Assembly: GCA_963576735.1 (NCBI GenBank)
Contig: OY755188.1
Location: forward strand, 14,310,323 to 14,374,322
Direction: 5' to 3'
DNA length: 64,000 nt
Source: Bedellia somnulentella
Taxonomy: Eukaryota; Arthropoda; Insecta; Lepidoptera; Bedelliidae
The notes under the pieces were generated by a model that searched no databases, was not told where the DNA came from, and saw nothing but the letters and a program-made list of their open reading frames with translations. Both the position numbers and the translations under genes were made by a program. Below, one piece after another: positions 44,028-55,910 of this stretch. Position 1 is the stretch's first letter. Every line of letters starts with the position of its first letter.

Positions 44028-44270
44028 CATACATACATACTCACGGCTACAAATCCCTTGAAGGGGTAGCCAGAGCTTCAGAGCTAGAAACTCCTCAGAC
44101 ACATTTGGAAGTTTATAGGGGAGAAGATGGTATAAATAAAGTATCGTTGGTGTTGGGTCTCCAACCGCATTCCCATATAACCACTTAAAAAGCCCTATGC
44201 CCTTAGTCACTTCTTGCGACATCCGTGGGTAGAAAGGGGTAGTGACCTTCTAGGCCGGCACTACACGGCA
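44028..44270 (-). repeat. SINE B, 'ggccggcactacacgg' subtype
   Basis: 'cagacacatttggaagttta', 'aaagtatcgttggtg' and 'agaaaggggtagtgacc' set this subtype apart; 54312-54513 is its closest relative here. A Helitron-like end ('ggatgaaagctagt') follows at 44342-44355. Confidence 0.88.
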
Positions 44271-44802
44271 AAGAAAAATCACCCCAACGAATTGAGAACC
44301 TCCTCCAATTATGAAGTCCAAAATTTTTACGGACAAAGCTGCGGATGAAAGCTAGTTATTTCTAAATATTGATGATACAGTCGTTCGAACAACGACATAA
44401 CATTTTATAAAAATCTGTCTATTCCAATGGAAGCATTAAAATTGCTCGCGTACATGTTACAATCAAAAACACTTTTTTTTGTTAAATTGATCAATCCATC
44501 CTGTACTACGAAATCTGCCCGAAGCATCGATCAATATTGTAAGCTACCCATTCGATTAAAGCATCTAAACGTTACATCACAAGGTTTATAATCGCATAAC
44601 ATTCCGAGCGATACACGCAGATACCGTAATAAAATGAAGCGTTCTCGTAATAATCGCTTTTCTTAAATTTGCATCTTAATTGATTTCGCCACTTAGCGAG
44701 CGAGTCCTTCTTTTGTGTTTTCCATGCGAGCACGTGTGATGTCATTACCTACTGCTGGGTTCTACGTCTTATATTCAATCATATTTAAATGTTATTAAAT
44801 GT

Positions 44803-45059
44803 TGTTGCTGTGTAGTGTCGGCTTAGAATAGCACTACTCCATTTCTTCCGGTGGGTGTACGCAAGAGGCGACTAACGGTATTCGGGCTTTTTGAGGGATT
44901 TTTGGGTGATGCGGTTGGAGACTCATCAGCAATAACCTTTATTTTTACCATCTTTTCCCCACGCAACTTCCAAAAGTGGCTGAGGAGTTTTTAATTCCTT
45001 AGCTCTGGCTACCCCTTCTAGGGATTTATAGCCGTGAGTATATGTATGTATGTATGTAA
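44803..45059 (+). repeat. SINE B, full length
   Basis: 'gttgctgtgtagtgtcggct' to 'gccgtgagtatatgtatgta' with a (TATG)n tail. Very close to the copies at 31660 and 61960. Confidence 0.93.
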
Positions 45060-45063
45060 ATAA

Positions 45064-45218
45064 TAGCTGTGTTGTGTTGATTAGAATAGCACTATCCTAT
45101 TTCTTCCGGTTGGTGTTGTTCGAGGTTCAATCGGGTGTTGGGGCTTTTTAAGTTTGTTAAGCGTTGTAACTGGACACCTATCACCAACCGTCTTTTAATT
45201 TACAGATTTTCTCTTAAT
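45064..45218 (+). repeat. SINE B, degenerate 5' half
   Basis: 'agctgtgttgtgttgattag', 'gggtgttggggcttttta' and 'ctatcaccaaccg'. Directly follows the previous tail. Confidence 0.65.
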
Positions 45219-45221
45219 TGC

Positions 45222-45436
45222 CGATTGCCGTGTAGTGTCGGCTTAGAATAACCCTACCCCATTTCTACCCGTGGGTGATCGTAAGAGGCGACTAAGGGTA
45301 TAGGGGCTTTTAAGTGATTTTTGGGCGATGTGGTTGGAGACCCATCACCAAAAATATATAGGTATGTAGCTGCTTTTTTTCAAATTCTGAAACGCTCATT
45401 TCATAACCTTTTTTTGGGGATTCATAGAGTTGAGTA
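45222..45436 (+). repeat. SINE B, 'acccgtgggtgatcg' subtype, decayed 3' half
   Basis: The 5' half is well preserved ('ccgtgtagtgtcggcttag', 'gataggggcttttaagtg' type); after 'cccatcaccaaaaa' it decays. Third SINE B in a head-to-tail row. Confidence 0.8.
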
Positions 45437-45632
45437 CATGCCCGTGACCAGTAAGTTTTGGAAAATCATAGGAAAAAATATTTTTTTTATGTTTACGACC
45501 AGTATTTTTCTTTGAGATTCTGCTTACGTTCATTTGTCACGGCCGTGACATTAATATCCTTATACTATCTCTTTATGTCTAAATTTTAACTCCATGTTTC
45601 ATTTCCTTGTAAATGGAGATAAAACTGTTACA

Positions 45633-45700
45633 ACTGTGATAGCTCAGTGGGGAGAACTACCGTTTACTTAAAGACTCACATTCAAATCTTAACTTCCTAC
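45633..45700 (+). repeat. SINE A head fragment, degenerate
   Basis: 'gtgatagctcagtgggga' and 'cattcaaatctt' equal boxes A and B of the SINE A head; no body follows. Confidence 0.5.
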
Positions 45701-45856
45701 GTTATGTAATTTAGTGATAGCATATAATATTATTTATTCCTATTCAATATAATGTAACAAAATAAAACTTTATATGACAAGTAGTTCCGGTTACACGGTA
45801 GTCCCCCTTTTTGTTCCTGTAGAAATTACCGGAAGCTATTTTTTTGTGATTACTAA

Positions 45857-46090
45857 GGGCCGTGTAGTGCCGGCTTAGCGCTACCCCTTTCTACTCACGG
45901 GTGTCGTAAGAGGCGACTAAGGGTATTGGGGCTTTTTATTGGATTTTTGGGCGATGCGGTTGGAGACCCATCACCAAAAACCTTTATTTTTACCATCTTT
46001 TCCCCACTTAACTTCCAAAAGTGGCTGAGGAATTTATAATTCCGTAGCTCTGGTTACACCTCCTAGGGAAATATAGCCGTGAGTATATGT
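45857..46090 (+). repeat. SINE B, 'gtcgctacccc'-type, near full length
   Basis: 'gccgtgtagtgccggcttag', missing 'aatgtc', then 'gctacccctttctactcacg' to 'gccgtgagtatatgtac'. Confidence 0.9.
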
Positions 46091-46194
46091 ACTAAGACTA
46101 CCCCGGGTACTTATATGCTAAACTTTAACTTTAAGTCCCAAAGAAATTTTGAGAAATCCTAGCTTTGTGCTCACGTTAGTACACTATCCAAGGA

Positions 46195-46524
46195 ACTCAA
46201 CTCAAACTCAAACGTTTAGCCCTAAAAGAGTTGCCAGTGGTACTAATAATGCTGAAAATCACGTGACATTGTTTACTTGGTGTTCAGAGAACCCCCGTTT
46301 TGCTTGGACAGTGTATTCTCCTAAATTGATAGGGGGCAAGCCACATGGCTAAGTACAACTTAGCCATGTGGCTTTCCTCACGATGTTTTCCCTCACCGTG
46401 AACAGCCATGATAAACTCACCACACATATGTCTTTAGATTAAACAAATTTGTGTAGGCCCGACCCCGGATTTGACACTTCATCGTCTGCACGAAAAGCGG
46501 GCTTCTAACTAAGCTATCACGGAC
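46195..46524 (-). repeat. SINE A, diverged, near full length
   Basis: 'aacgtttagccctaaaagag', 'aatcacgtgacattg', 'cacatatgtctttag' and the head 'ctaagctatcacgg'. Several indels: an older copy than its subfamily a relatives. Confidence 0.85.
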
Positions 46525-48058
46525 AGGGAAGCCACCTAAATTCATCCATTCATTCTCATTTTTTTATATATAATTGACCATCACACGGGAATAGTTATTA
46601 TACTGAGGTGTTCGCGCCAGACATGAAGAGTAGCTATATGTTAGCTTAAAGTATAATCAATCTATATTTATGTAACATTTCATCCAGTTCCGTTATGTTG
46701 CAACGCAAACTAGTATTAAACATATAATATTTAGCAATTACAATATTACTAGAATATGTATCCATTATATATATTTATGTCAATACCCAACACAGCCAGA
46801 ATAAAATTCCATAACTTTGAACATCGGTAAATGATAGCTTAAATATGCTTATCTTAATTTATCTTTATTTTGTGCAAGTACTCGTAGTTCAAAAAGTAGC
46901 TTTAATAAAATAGGAATATATTGTTGTTGAACTCATAATTCTTCAAGTAAATGAGATATTACGATAACCATACACATAAAAAACGTTTAACTAAATAAAT
47001 AAAATAGAATTGCTACCCATAGCTTAAGCAGTTAATAAGCGAATGAAATTAAAATGAACGCACGATGCATGGTACTATATTTTGCGAGATCTCAGATTTG
47101 AGGCGTCTCGCGTCGTCGGCAAGGGCGGGCGCCGTTGCTAGGCAACCACTCCGCCCACCACACCACTTTTAAACTTTCATGTCGGAAACTTTCGTGTTAC
47201 CCGTAACCTTCGCTGCGTTTCTATTTTTGTTTTGAACCACTCTAAACATGATGGTTCTTCCTGGAAAGTATTCGTACGGGAACAAAAATTAAATTGAGTT
47301 TAAGTCATTTTACATGTTTAAGGATTTTGTTTGGATACCTTTACTTTTATTTTATACCCATTGCTCTAAATTTTAGAAACAGGTCGCCAAAACCTCATTT
47401 AAGTAAGTGTTTTAAGCCCTTTAGGAAGTTGAGTGGAAAGAAGACTTTTAAAAGAGGTATGAATGATGAGTTTCCAGCTACATCCACTAACAAGAAATTG
47501 ATAAGAATATTATTATTATTGGTGTATGAAAAGTGAAGTGAAGAATGTATTTTATCTCATCGAAATACAGATTGGTTAATTACCGGTTATTTTCCTTTCA
47601 AGTTTCATCGCTTTAAAGACTAAATTATTCTTCATTATAAATAAGTTTATATTTATTTTATTATTACCTGATATGTTATTCTGTATTGTGCATTGCAAGA
47701 CACTTGACGAGACACGAGGTTCGCTATAATATGTTATACTTACCATGTTTCATAAAAATAAACAAGTTCGTAAATTTCATTTGATAACTATGAATAAAAT
47801 ATGGTCTCTAGGATTTTTATGGTAGTGGCTTATAACCGACGTGAAGCATCTGAGGTGTCTTGCAATCTATGTTTGATGGTTGGTGATAATCTTCAGTTTG
47901 GTGCTTCTTAACTTTTACTTTATTCAATGAACTTTTTAAGTAATTGTTGTATGAGGCGACTTTGCTCCAACGTTTTTTCATGCATTATTTTTATATATAA
48001 TAGGTCATTATTAAATGATGCAGTTAAAACTTATCTCCGATGGATCATCGAAAATTAG
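46525..48058. other. Intergenic with a GC-rich island
   Basis: No gene seen. The island at 47095-47160 ('gtcgtcggcaagggcgggcg') holds an RFX-type site. Flanks are AT-rich. A possible old SINE B trace lies at 47400-47500. Confidence 0.4.
47134..47146. promoter_or_regulatory. RFX X-box motif
   Basis: GTTGCTAGGCAAC is a symmetrical match to the RFX X-box, sitting in a GC-rich island. RFX sites are typical of ciliary-gene promoters, but no exon was found beside it. Confidence 0.35.
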
Positions 48059-48155
48059 ATTTTCAGGGATAGATTTTCCCTCCTTCTTCAACTTCTGATT
48101 CCGTAGCTCTGGTTACCCTTTTAAAAATTACAATCAATGCGTATTTGTAGGTAGG
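48059..48155 (+). repeat. SINE B, degenerate 3' end
   Basis: 'gattttccctccttcttcaa', 'ctgattccgtagctctggtt' then 'gcgtatttgtaggtagg'. Confidence 0.5.
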
Positions 48156-48662
48156 TGATAAATATTGCGGGGAAAAATAACATTATATTTTGACTTGTAA
48201 TAAAATTAGTTCTTTCTTGACATACCAAAACATAAAAGAAGTCTACATAAAAAGAAAATTAATACCCATCAACAGTTAACTGTCAAATTCTGACCGCGAT
48301 TTAAGTCACGTGACTAGCAAAGAAGGCGCATAGAATATAAATATTTTTTATTTTCCTCGAAAATAACGGAGAACCGAGTTAACGAACAAAGAGTATGCTC
48401 CTTCCCTCCCCTTGTTTTTATCTGAGTGAAGTTTCGAAGGCAAGAGTGCTTCGTACAAAATAGATGAGCTTTCGAAACCGCGAGAGCAAGCAAACACCAA
48501 CCAAGGTGCTTTTAGAAGCTAATTGGGAAGCTTTTAACCTTACTCGTATATTGGGACGGTGGATTAGAATATTTGTGCTGGGAAATTAAGTGACTTTGTC
48601 ATAACATGTGGTAAGTGCATGTACGTTTTGTTGGGAATATATTCTTGACTTCATTACCCTCT

Positions 48663-48749
48663 AGCCGTGTAGTGTCGGCTTAGAATAACACTTCCCTATT
48701 TCTACCCGGGGGTGATCGTTAGAGTCAACTAAGGGTGTAGGGGCTTCCA
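48663..48749 (+). repeat. SINE B, 5' fragment
   Basis: 'agccgtgtagtgtcggctta' to 'aagggtgtaggggctt', cut exactly where SINE D begins. Confidence 0.75.
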
Positions 48750-48864
48750 AAACTAAGAAACAATCATTTATTCTCATCAGATAAATGTTGCTCTCAACGG
48801 GGATCGAACCCGCAACCTCCGCAAGCAGCTAGTCACCTAAACACTCGGCCACGGACGTCGTCAA
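48750..48864 (-). repeat. SINE D (tRNA-headed)
   Basis: Reverse copy: 'acggggatcgaacccgcaac' is the box B/T-arm and 'cacggacgtcgtc' the 5' end. Matches 14246. Confidence 0.6.
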
Positions 48865-49382
48865 ATTGACATATGTCCCTTACTAATAAAGCTATGGTCT
48901 TCCCATCATGCTTGATTTAAGTCAACCCAAGGTTACTTATAAATCTCCAGTGAAGTAAATCCCCTGGCACGCGTCAACACTTAGTGCAACTGACATACAA
49001 TACCGCTCGCGTGTGTCAAATCAGCCCAATGAATACTTCATCTATAAAACGATTCGAACCAAATATTTTCCTGTCAAAATATTTTCGTAAACAATCAAAC
49101 ATTCCCGCCCACCATTACAGGACAATGCAAACCACAATTAGCATAATAGCTACTTGCAATTGTAGCTTTATTCACACTAAAAAAGTCCTATTGTCACGTG
49201 GAGTTAATAAAGGGAAACGCCTCCGTTTAACTGTTTTTTTACCGTGTGACAAAGGATTGTAGTTGGACATTATTATAGGCATTGGAGAGTGACTTTGATG
49301 TTTTTTTTTGTACAAAAATCGAATCACATTGCTCCTAGTCCACTTATTTTATAAATCACTGTATGTGTCTTAGTCATATAGA
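48865..49382. other. Intergenic, no gene seen
   Basis: A 92-codon frame (48984-49262) has no recognisable motif. Confidence 0.45.
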
Positions 49383-49389
49383 CATGACA

Positions 49390-49765
49390 TGAGCGACATG
49401 ATATTCCAGTGGGTAGAACACCCGCCCGAAAACAGAAGGGCGTGAGTTCCAATCCTGGGTCAGGCCTACACCAATTTGTCTTTTCTAAAGTCATATGTGT
49501 GGTTAATTTATCATGGTTGTTAACGGTGAGGGAAAACATCGTGAGGAAACCCACATGGCTGAGTTGTACTTAGTCATGTGACAGTGTATTCGTACAAAAC
49601 GGCGATAGGCCTGCCCCCTATCACGTGAGTACACTGTCTACGCAAAACGTGGGTACCTTTCTCTGGACACTAGATGGCGCTGCCATGTGAGTTCAGAAGT
49701 ATTGGTACCTCTGCCAACCCCTTCGGGGATTAACGGCGTGAACGTTTATGTTATGTTTATGTTAT
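49390..49765 (+). repeat. SINE A subfamily b, full length
   Basis: 'gagcgacatgatattccagt' to the TTATG tail. 'tgtcttagtca' occurs after the tail and 25 bp before the head, so the duplication has extra filler DNA. Confidence 0.92.
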
Positions 49766-50066
49766 GTCTTAGTCAATAATTCAGATAACGAAACAAACGA
49801 AATCAAAAACCTAGTAATGGTAGTTCGTTTTGTATTAATAAGATGATTAATTTCATACATCTTTATTAATTTATAAACAAGTCTGCAAAAAATCATAACT
49901 ATGGTGTTTGCCGCATTCTACCCCATAGCTTCGGTTCACAAATCTGGACTATATCTACTATCACATCAATTTTTTGGTTGGTTTCTAAATGCACTATTAT
50001 GATTTCATCTTATCAGTATCGTGCAAGGTATATTTTTGAAAATACGGTTTACAGTGTAATAAACAA
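49766..50066. other. Intergenic, no gene seen
   Basis: AT-rich; nothing recognisable. Confidence 0.45.
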
Positions 50067-50525
50067 ATTTAGTTTACAATCTTTTCCTCACTCGACTTCC
50101 AAATGTGGCTGAGGAATTTCTTATTCCAAAGCTCTGGCTACCCTTTTTAGGGATTTATAACATAAACGTTCACGCCGTTTATCCCCGAAGGGGTTGGCAG
50201 AGGTACCAATACTCCTGAACTCACATGGCAAGCGCCATCTAGTTTCCAGAGAAGGTACCCACGTTTTGCTTAGACAGTGTACTCACGTGATAGGGGGCAG
50301 GCCTATCGCCGTTTTATACGAATACACTGTCACATGACTAAGTACAACTCAGCCATTTGGGTTTCCTCACGATGTTTTCCCTCACCGTTAGCAACCATGA
50401 TAAATTAACCACACATATGACTTTAGAAAAGACAAATTGGTGTAGGCCCGTCCCAGGATTGGAACTCACGCCCTTCTGTTTTTCGGGATTTATAACCATG
50501 CGTATATATATGTAGGTATGTATGT
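50067..50525 (+). repeat. SINE B, 5'-truncated, split by SINE A
   Basis: 50067-50161 carries 'caatcttttcctcactcgac' to 'gggatttataac'; 50485-50525 finishes it with 'ccatgcgtatatatatg' and a TATG tail. Confidence 0.8.
50162..50484 (-). repeat. SINE A subfamily b, 5'-truncated, 12-bp target duplication
   Basis: 'gggatttataac' at 50150-50161 and 50485-50496. The insertion point is within the shared 3' region of SINE B. It ends at 'cgcccttctgttttt', without box A. Confidence 0.92.
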
Positions 50526-50942
50526 ACTTTAATAAAAATGATTTTGATTGACTATAACACTCTAACGCTGAAGAGTTCGTATCCTTCAAATCGCTTATCA
50601 TGTTTACCGGTATACAAAATTCTTTCGCTATTGAAAAATCCATTCGTTGAGGAGGGCTATTATATACTGTCACGCCAAGACCAAACAAATTAAAATTACT
50701 ATATTTTATACAACAGAGAAAAAAGCTGTTTTGTAGATTTGTTTAATTTATTTAACAACATCCTGATTTTATGCACACCATAGCCAGTCCAAATAATAAT
50801 AATATGGTTTATAATTTATAACTTTATCTGTTTATTGAATTTTGAATGCCCAGGAAAAACAAGTAAGAAAACCCACATGACTAATTTGTATTTATTGCAT
50901 TCGCAAATGTCAGTAGATAGAGCACTAGGAGATATTTATATA
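50526..50942. other. Intergenic, no gene seen
   Basis: AT-rich, no bounded repeat. Confidence 0.45.
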
Positions 50943-51194
50943 TACATACATACGTACATATACTCACAGCTATAAATCCCTTAACGGGGTAGCCAGAGCT
51001 TTGGAATGAAAAATTCCTCAGCCACTTTTGGAAGAAGATTGGGGAAAAGATGGTAAAAATAAATGTTTTTGGTGACGGGTCTCCAACCACATCGCCCAAA
51101 AGTCACTTAATAAGCCCCTATACCCTAAGTCGCCTTTTACGATCACCCACGAGTAGAAATGGGGTAGTGTTATTCTAAGCCGACACCACACGGC
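50943..51194 (-). repeat. SINE B, full length, 'ttaacggggtagcc' subtype
   Basis: Closest to 6168-6412: both share 'gagctttggaatg' and 'cacgagtagaaatgggg'-like words and the '5' end 'cgacaccacacggc'. Confidence 0.9.
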
Positions 51195-52785
51195 TATATT
51201 ATATTCATATATGACATTGTTATTACCATTCATATGCTATCAGATATGTATATAAACGTCTGTATATCTTTTTATATAATATGATCCTCAAAGCCATTTC
51301 TGTACACAAACCTTAACATAACTGCGTACATGTAATCAACTCAGCTCGCGTAATTACCAATTTATAACCAAACATGGATTAATTAATCTAAAGTCGTATT
51401 TAATGAACAACCTAACTTCCGTGGAACGGAACGAGTATCATTACAAATGCAATAAGATCATCGGCCTTAACTCTCACCGTTTTATACATTATTAATGTTT
51501 TAAAAGCCTGAAAAGGCTTCATTATGAAATTACTCGGTTACCATTTCGCCGAAACCGAAAGGGTGTGCTTTTAAGAGCTTCGTATGAAGACGTGGACCTG
51601 ACAGGGGTGCCGAGGGGTAAGGGTTGAAGTGCGGGGGCGGGGGTAGGTCAAGACCCCTTTTGAGGGTCGCGTGGACCCACTTACCCTGTAAACACCAGTT
51701 CATTTGTAGAAGAAAATTACCTATGCGTTTTATTTCTTTTTGAAAATAAGCCAGTGAACGAATTAGGCTGGTATAGATTTGAACTGTAAGAAAACAATTT
51801 ATGAATTTTATGTTTGTAATTGAGCTTTTGATGTTCTTGTTGTGCTATCGTATTAAAATAACATTAATATCTTTCTTGTCTGGATTCTCCTACAAACCTA
51901 TCGAGTTATTATAATCTTTAACCCTAAAGAAAATAAGATTTCAACCCATAATTTTCATTATGTACCGCGCCGTTGGTTTGTGCAGCAGTAACAACTACTG
52001 TTATTATAATAACCGAGAACAATTTTACGTGCCCTCTGCATCATGGTTACATTTTCGGCTAATCAGGTAATAAGGTTTAAAAACTTCTGATCAAACTGTA
52101 TAAACTTACAAATCCAATATGTCAATACCTCTAATAAATCGAATTCGAAACCTCCCAATCCCAAATCAAACGCCCAAACCGTTTAGCCCCACAGTCCGGA
52201 TGAAAATCTCTTTAGCAAAAGCGTAAAATATTATTCACAAACACCATCGCCATGTTAACATAGTAAATCTAGCCAGTAGCTTTAAGCTCAAGCGGGGCGA
52301 ATATAAACGCAGGGCTGGCGCCGTCGCAGCCATTAAAAACTTATTAAACATCATCTCTACCAATTACCACCCCGCGCCCCGCACCCCCGCGCTAAATACC
52401 CCTGGATTCTTCTCGTAAACAAATGGATTAGTTTACGGATTCCTGCTATTTAGGATTTATAGAATGTTTCTAGTTATTTTAAAAAGTTTTTTAGTACAGA
52501 AATACATTTTTTTGGGATAGTTTTTCGAAGGAAATATATTCAGGAATATGTATATATTGGTTTCAAGTTGTAATTTATCTTATGGAAAAAAATATCTAAT
52601 TACAGGCATAAAAATACCTTATTAGTGTTACGTTACTGTCAGGATGGTTATTGTCGGAAGTAATACATCAACGCAATATGTTTGGTCAATCAAAGTTATA
52701 ATAGATTCATAATTCATAAATAAATTTACATCATAATCAATGTATCAAAAAGGAAAGGATTCGATTGACGTATTGCGTAATTCTA
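51195..52785. other. Intergenic with two GC-rich patches
   Basis: No gene seen. 51600-51680 ('gtgcgggggcgggggtaggt') and 52295-52395 ('accccgcgccccgcaccccc') stand out from the AT-rich background and may be promoter-proximal or enhancer DNA. Confidence 0.4.
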
Positions 52786-53033
52786 GCTGCGACGTGTCGG
52801 TTTAGAATAGCAATACCGCATTTCTTCCGGTGGCTGTACGTAAGAGGCAACTAACGGTGTTTGGGCTTTTAAGGGACTTTCGGGCGATGTGGTTGGAGAC
52901 CCATCACAAATCTTTATTTTACCATCTTTTCCCACCATTTTCTCCATTCAAATTTCCAAAAAAGCCTGAGGAATTTCTAATTCCTTAGCTCTGGCTACCC
53001 ATTCTAGCGATTTATAGCCGTGAGTATATGTAT
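52786..53033 (+). repeat. SINE B, full length, diverged start
   Basis: 'agctgcgacgtgtcggttta' to 'gccgtgagtatatgtat', with an inserted word near 52930 ('cccaccattttctcc'). Confidence 0.88.
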
Positions 53034-53144
53034 TTATAAATATAATTCTAATAAATATTATTCCCGGTCTGAAGAACATGATTCTGTACTGAGATTCTCC
53101 AGACCAGAGAATTTTGTTAAAAGCACAATCTCACGAGTAAAAAT

Positions 53145-53490
53145 ACGTACATATTTTCACGCGATTAGTTCCTATTGCCGTAAGCAAAGAAAATTTATTG
53201 CATCTTTTTACGATCCACTGCTGAGTAGTGCCGGCTTAGAATAGCACTATCCCATTTCTTTCGGTGGGTGTACGTAAGAGGCGACTAACAGTATTGGGGG
53301 CTTTTAAGGGATTTTTGGGCGATGCGGTTGGAGACCCATCACCAACAACCTTTAGTTTACCATCTTTTCCCCACTCAACTTTCCAAAAGTGGCCGAGAAA
53401 TGTCCAATTCCTTGGCTCTGGCTACCCCTTCTAGGGGTTTATAGCCGTGAATATATGTAAGTAGGTTGTACGATCCAAGTAAACCTACAT
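53145..53490 (-). mobile_element. RTE 3'-end remnant, split by SINE B
   Basis: 53145-53217 ('tacatattttcacgcgatta', 'tttttacgatcca') and 53469-53490 ('tacgatccaagtaaacct') are contiguous in other RTE copies. Confidence 0.65.
53218..53468 (+). repeat. SINE B, full length, 9-bp target duplication
   Basis: 'tacgatcca' at 53209-53217 and 53469-53477. Inserted in an RTE remnant in the opposite direction. Confidence 0.92.
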
Positions 53491-53585
53491 GCTGTATCAA
53501 AATATTGATTTAATTAAATAAAGCTTGAAAGGTTAATGTTTTTTAACGGATACTAACCTTTTAGGGCACCTTTTCTACTTTACTT

Positions 53586-53730
53586 TGCCGTGTAAATGTT
53601 TTCGGTGACGGGTCTCCAACCGTATCGCCCAAAAATCCCTTAATAGCCCCAATACCGTTAGTCGCGTTTTACGTACACCCACCGGTAGAAATAGGGTAGT
53701 GTTATTCTAAGTAAGGCACTACACAACTAT
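53586..53730 (-). repeat. SINE B, 5' half only
   Basis: 'gtttt cggtgacgggtctcc' region through 'cgttagtcgcgttttacg' to 'aaggcactacaca'. Its 3' half is missing. Confidence 0.78.
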
Positions 53731-53760
53731 AAATTCAATAATCAAACCAGTTTAAATCCT

Positions 53761-54135
53761 TTAACCGTGATAGCCCAGTGGGTGGAACACTCGGTTATCG
53801 TGCAAACGACTAGTGTTCAAATCCTGGGTCGCGCCTACACCAATTTGTCTTTTCGAAAGACATATGTGTGGTTAATTTATCATGGTTGTTAACGGTGAGG
53901 GAAAACATCGTGAGGAAACCCACATGGCTGAGTTGTACTTAGTCATGTGACAGTGTATTCGTACAAAACGGCGATAGGCCTGCCCCCTATCACGTGAGTA
54001 CACTGTCCATGCAAAAACGTGGGTACTCTGAACACCGGGTGACAAAGTCACGTGATGTTCAGAAGTATTAGTACCTCTGCCAACCCCTTCGGGGATATTC
54101 GGCGTGAACGTTTATGTTTATGTTATGTTATGTTA
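53761..54135 (+). repeat. SINE A subfamily a, full length, 10-bp target duplication
   Basis: 'tttaaatcct' at 53751-53760 and 54136-54145. Complete head and long TTATG tail. Confidence 0.95.
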
Positions 54136-54311
54136 TTTAAATCCTACAAAATATATTTTGTAGGTTCTCCTAAGGCATCAAATCCAAGAATCCCAGATTC
54201 AAAGCTAAGCGCTTTATCGCTACACCACGGACAGGCAGTTTATCCCCACAATACGTAAGATATCCAGACTAGTAAAGAAATGTGACATGAGGCCAATGTG
54301 GAAATGGAACA

Positions 54312-54513
54312 TAAATACATATAATCACGGCCATAAATCCCAAGGACGGATAGCTAGAGTTTTAGAGCAAGAAACTCTTCAAACACATTAGGAAGTTGAT
54401 AGGGGACAATATGGTAGAAATAAAGTATCGTTGGTGATGGGTCTCCAACCGCATCTCCCAAATACCACTTAAAAAGCCCCATACCCTTAGTCGCCTCTTA
54501 CGATACCCGTGTT
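54312..54513 (-). repeat. SINE B, 5'-truncated
   Basis: 'cacattaggaagttgatagg', 'aaagtatcgttggtgatggg' ally it with 44028-44270. Ends at 'cgcctcttacgatacccg'. Confidence 0.85.
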
Positions 54514-54588
54514 TGTTTTACATCGTAAATATAGGCTATTTTCTAGTTAAAAATTGCTTCGAATCGTTATTAACTATCCACGCAGTTT

Positions 54589-54822
54589 GATGTGTAGTGC
54601 CGGCTTAGAATGTCGCTACACCTTTCTACCCACGGGTGTCGTAAGAGGCGACTAAGGTTATTGGGGCTTTTTATTGGACTTTTGGGCGATGTGGTTGGAG
54701 ACCCATCACCAAAAACCTTTATTTTACCGCCTTTTCCCCATTCAACTTCCAAATGTGGCTGAGGAATTTATAATTCCTTGGCTCTGGCTACCCCTTCTAG
54801 GGAATTATAGCCGTGAGTATAT
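54589..54822 (+). repeat. SINE B, 'gtcgctac' subtype, full length
   Basis: 'tgtgtagtgccggcttagaa' to 'gccgtgagtatata'. Runs directly into a LINE tail. Confidence 0.92.
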
Positions 54823-55910
54823 AAGATAAGATAAAAAAGATAAGAAAAACATTTATTCATTGCTACACTGTTAACAATATAACTAAAAACATTAAAAACG
54901 AAACTAAATAAAAATTAAACAAAAAACAACAAAAATATAAATAACAATATTTTAAAAACAAGATTTAACATTAAAAGTTAATGTCACAAGCCATACCCTG
55001 CGTAGCAATAAATTGGCGGCTGACTCAGCATTATCGTTGTGAGTAAATGCTCACAACACTGATTTTCAGTCACCGCCAGGAAACGCACGGACTAATGAAA
55101 ACTAAACTCAGTGCATAATAAAAAATATACCTATACACAAGATAATATGTATACACATAGGTAACATAATAATAAATTAAAAAATAATTGTAATAGAACA
55201 AATACTAATATCAAGTAGTGAACAGCTACATAAAATCAAAACAAAATATTATAATAATTATGAATATCTGACGATATATATGTATAAAAGAGGCAATAAA
55301 TAGACTTAATAAATACCGGGGCTAAAGAGTGTATGTAAAATACTTAAATAATTGTAACCTAGAAATAAATGTAAATAAAATAAAAGTACATATTTAATAT
55401 TAAAGAACAGATGCGGGATTTTGTTGAACTAGTAAGTAATGTTTAAGCTTTCGCTTAAAGGTGAAAATACTAGTTACACTTCGGATGGGCGGGGAAAGGT
55501 CATTTCAGCATTTGGACGCCGCAAACCTGAAACTGCCCCGAAAGGCCACCAGACGATGCATTGGCACAATCGCCCTGACTTTAAACTGATAGCCACTTTT
55601 AGACCATTGCAGTTTTTTATACAAATAGTCAGGAGATTCGTGCAGAATTACACCGAAAAGCAGCGTTGCGAGATGTATATGTATGTATGTATGTATGCAT
55701 GCAGTTAGTGTGAATGTTGCAAGTCTTATGCTTGGCCAAAGAACGTTAGCAAATTTCTTCCGATTCAGAAAGTAATGTGAAACATAACAATGCCGTTGAG
55801 GTAGACCTAGATCGAGTTGAAACGCTATTAACATCGAGCTCAGCTCAGCTAAGGAACCCACGGGAGACTGTAACAGGAACCGCTTGGTCAGACATTTCAC
55901 TGAAGTGACA
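54823..55910 (-). mobile_element. LINE 3' portion with reverse transcriptase C-terminus
   Basis: 54823-54855 is a (GATAA)-type tail in reverse. The minus-strand region about 55400-55900 encodes broken C-terminal RT blocks: 'VILHESPDYLYKKL', 'MHRLVAFRGSFRFAASKC', then, past an in-frame stop where Trp is expected, 'NDLSPPIRSVTSIFTFKRKL'. A (CATA)n run interrupts the reading frame near 55680. The layout is that of jockey/CR1/R1-like elements. Inactive. Confidence 0.65.

Noticed and set aside
50881..51233. Minus-strand frames reading 'MGDVVGDPSPK' and similar, repeated across the window
   Set aside because: They arise from translating SINE B; the same peptide words recur wherever a SINE B copy lies, with random stops.
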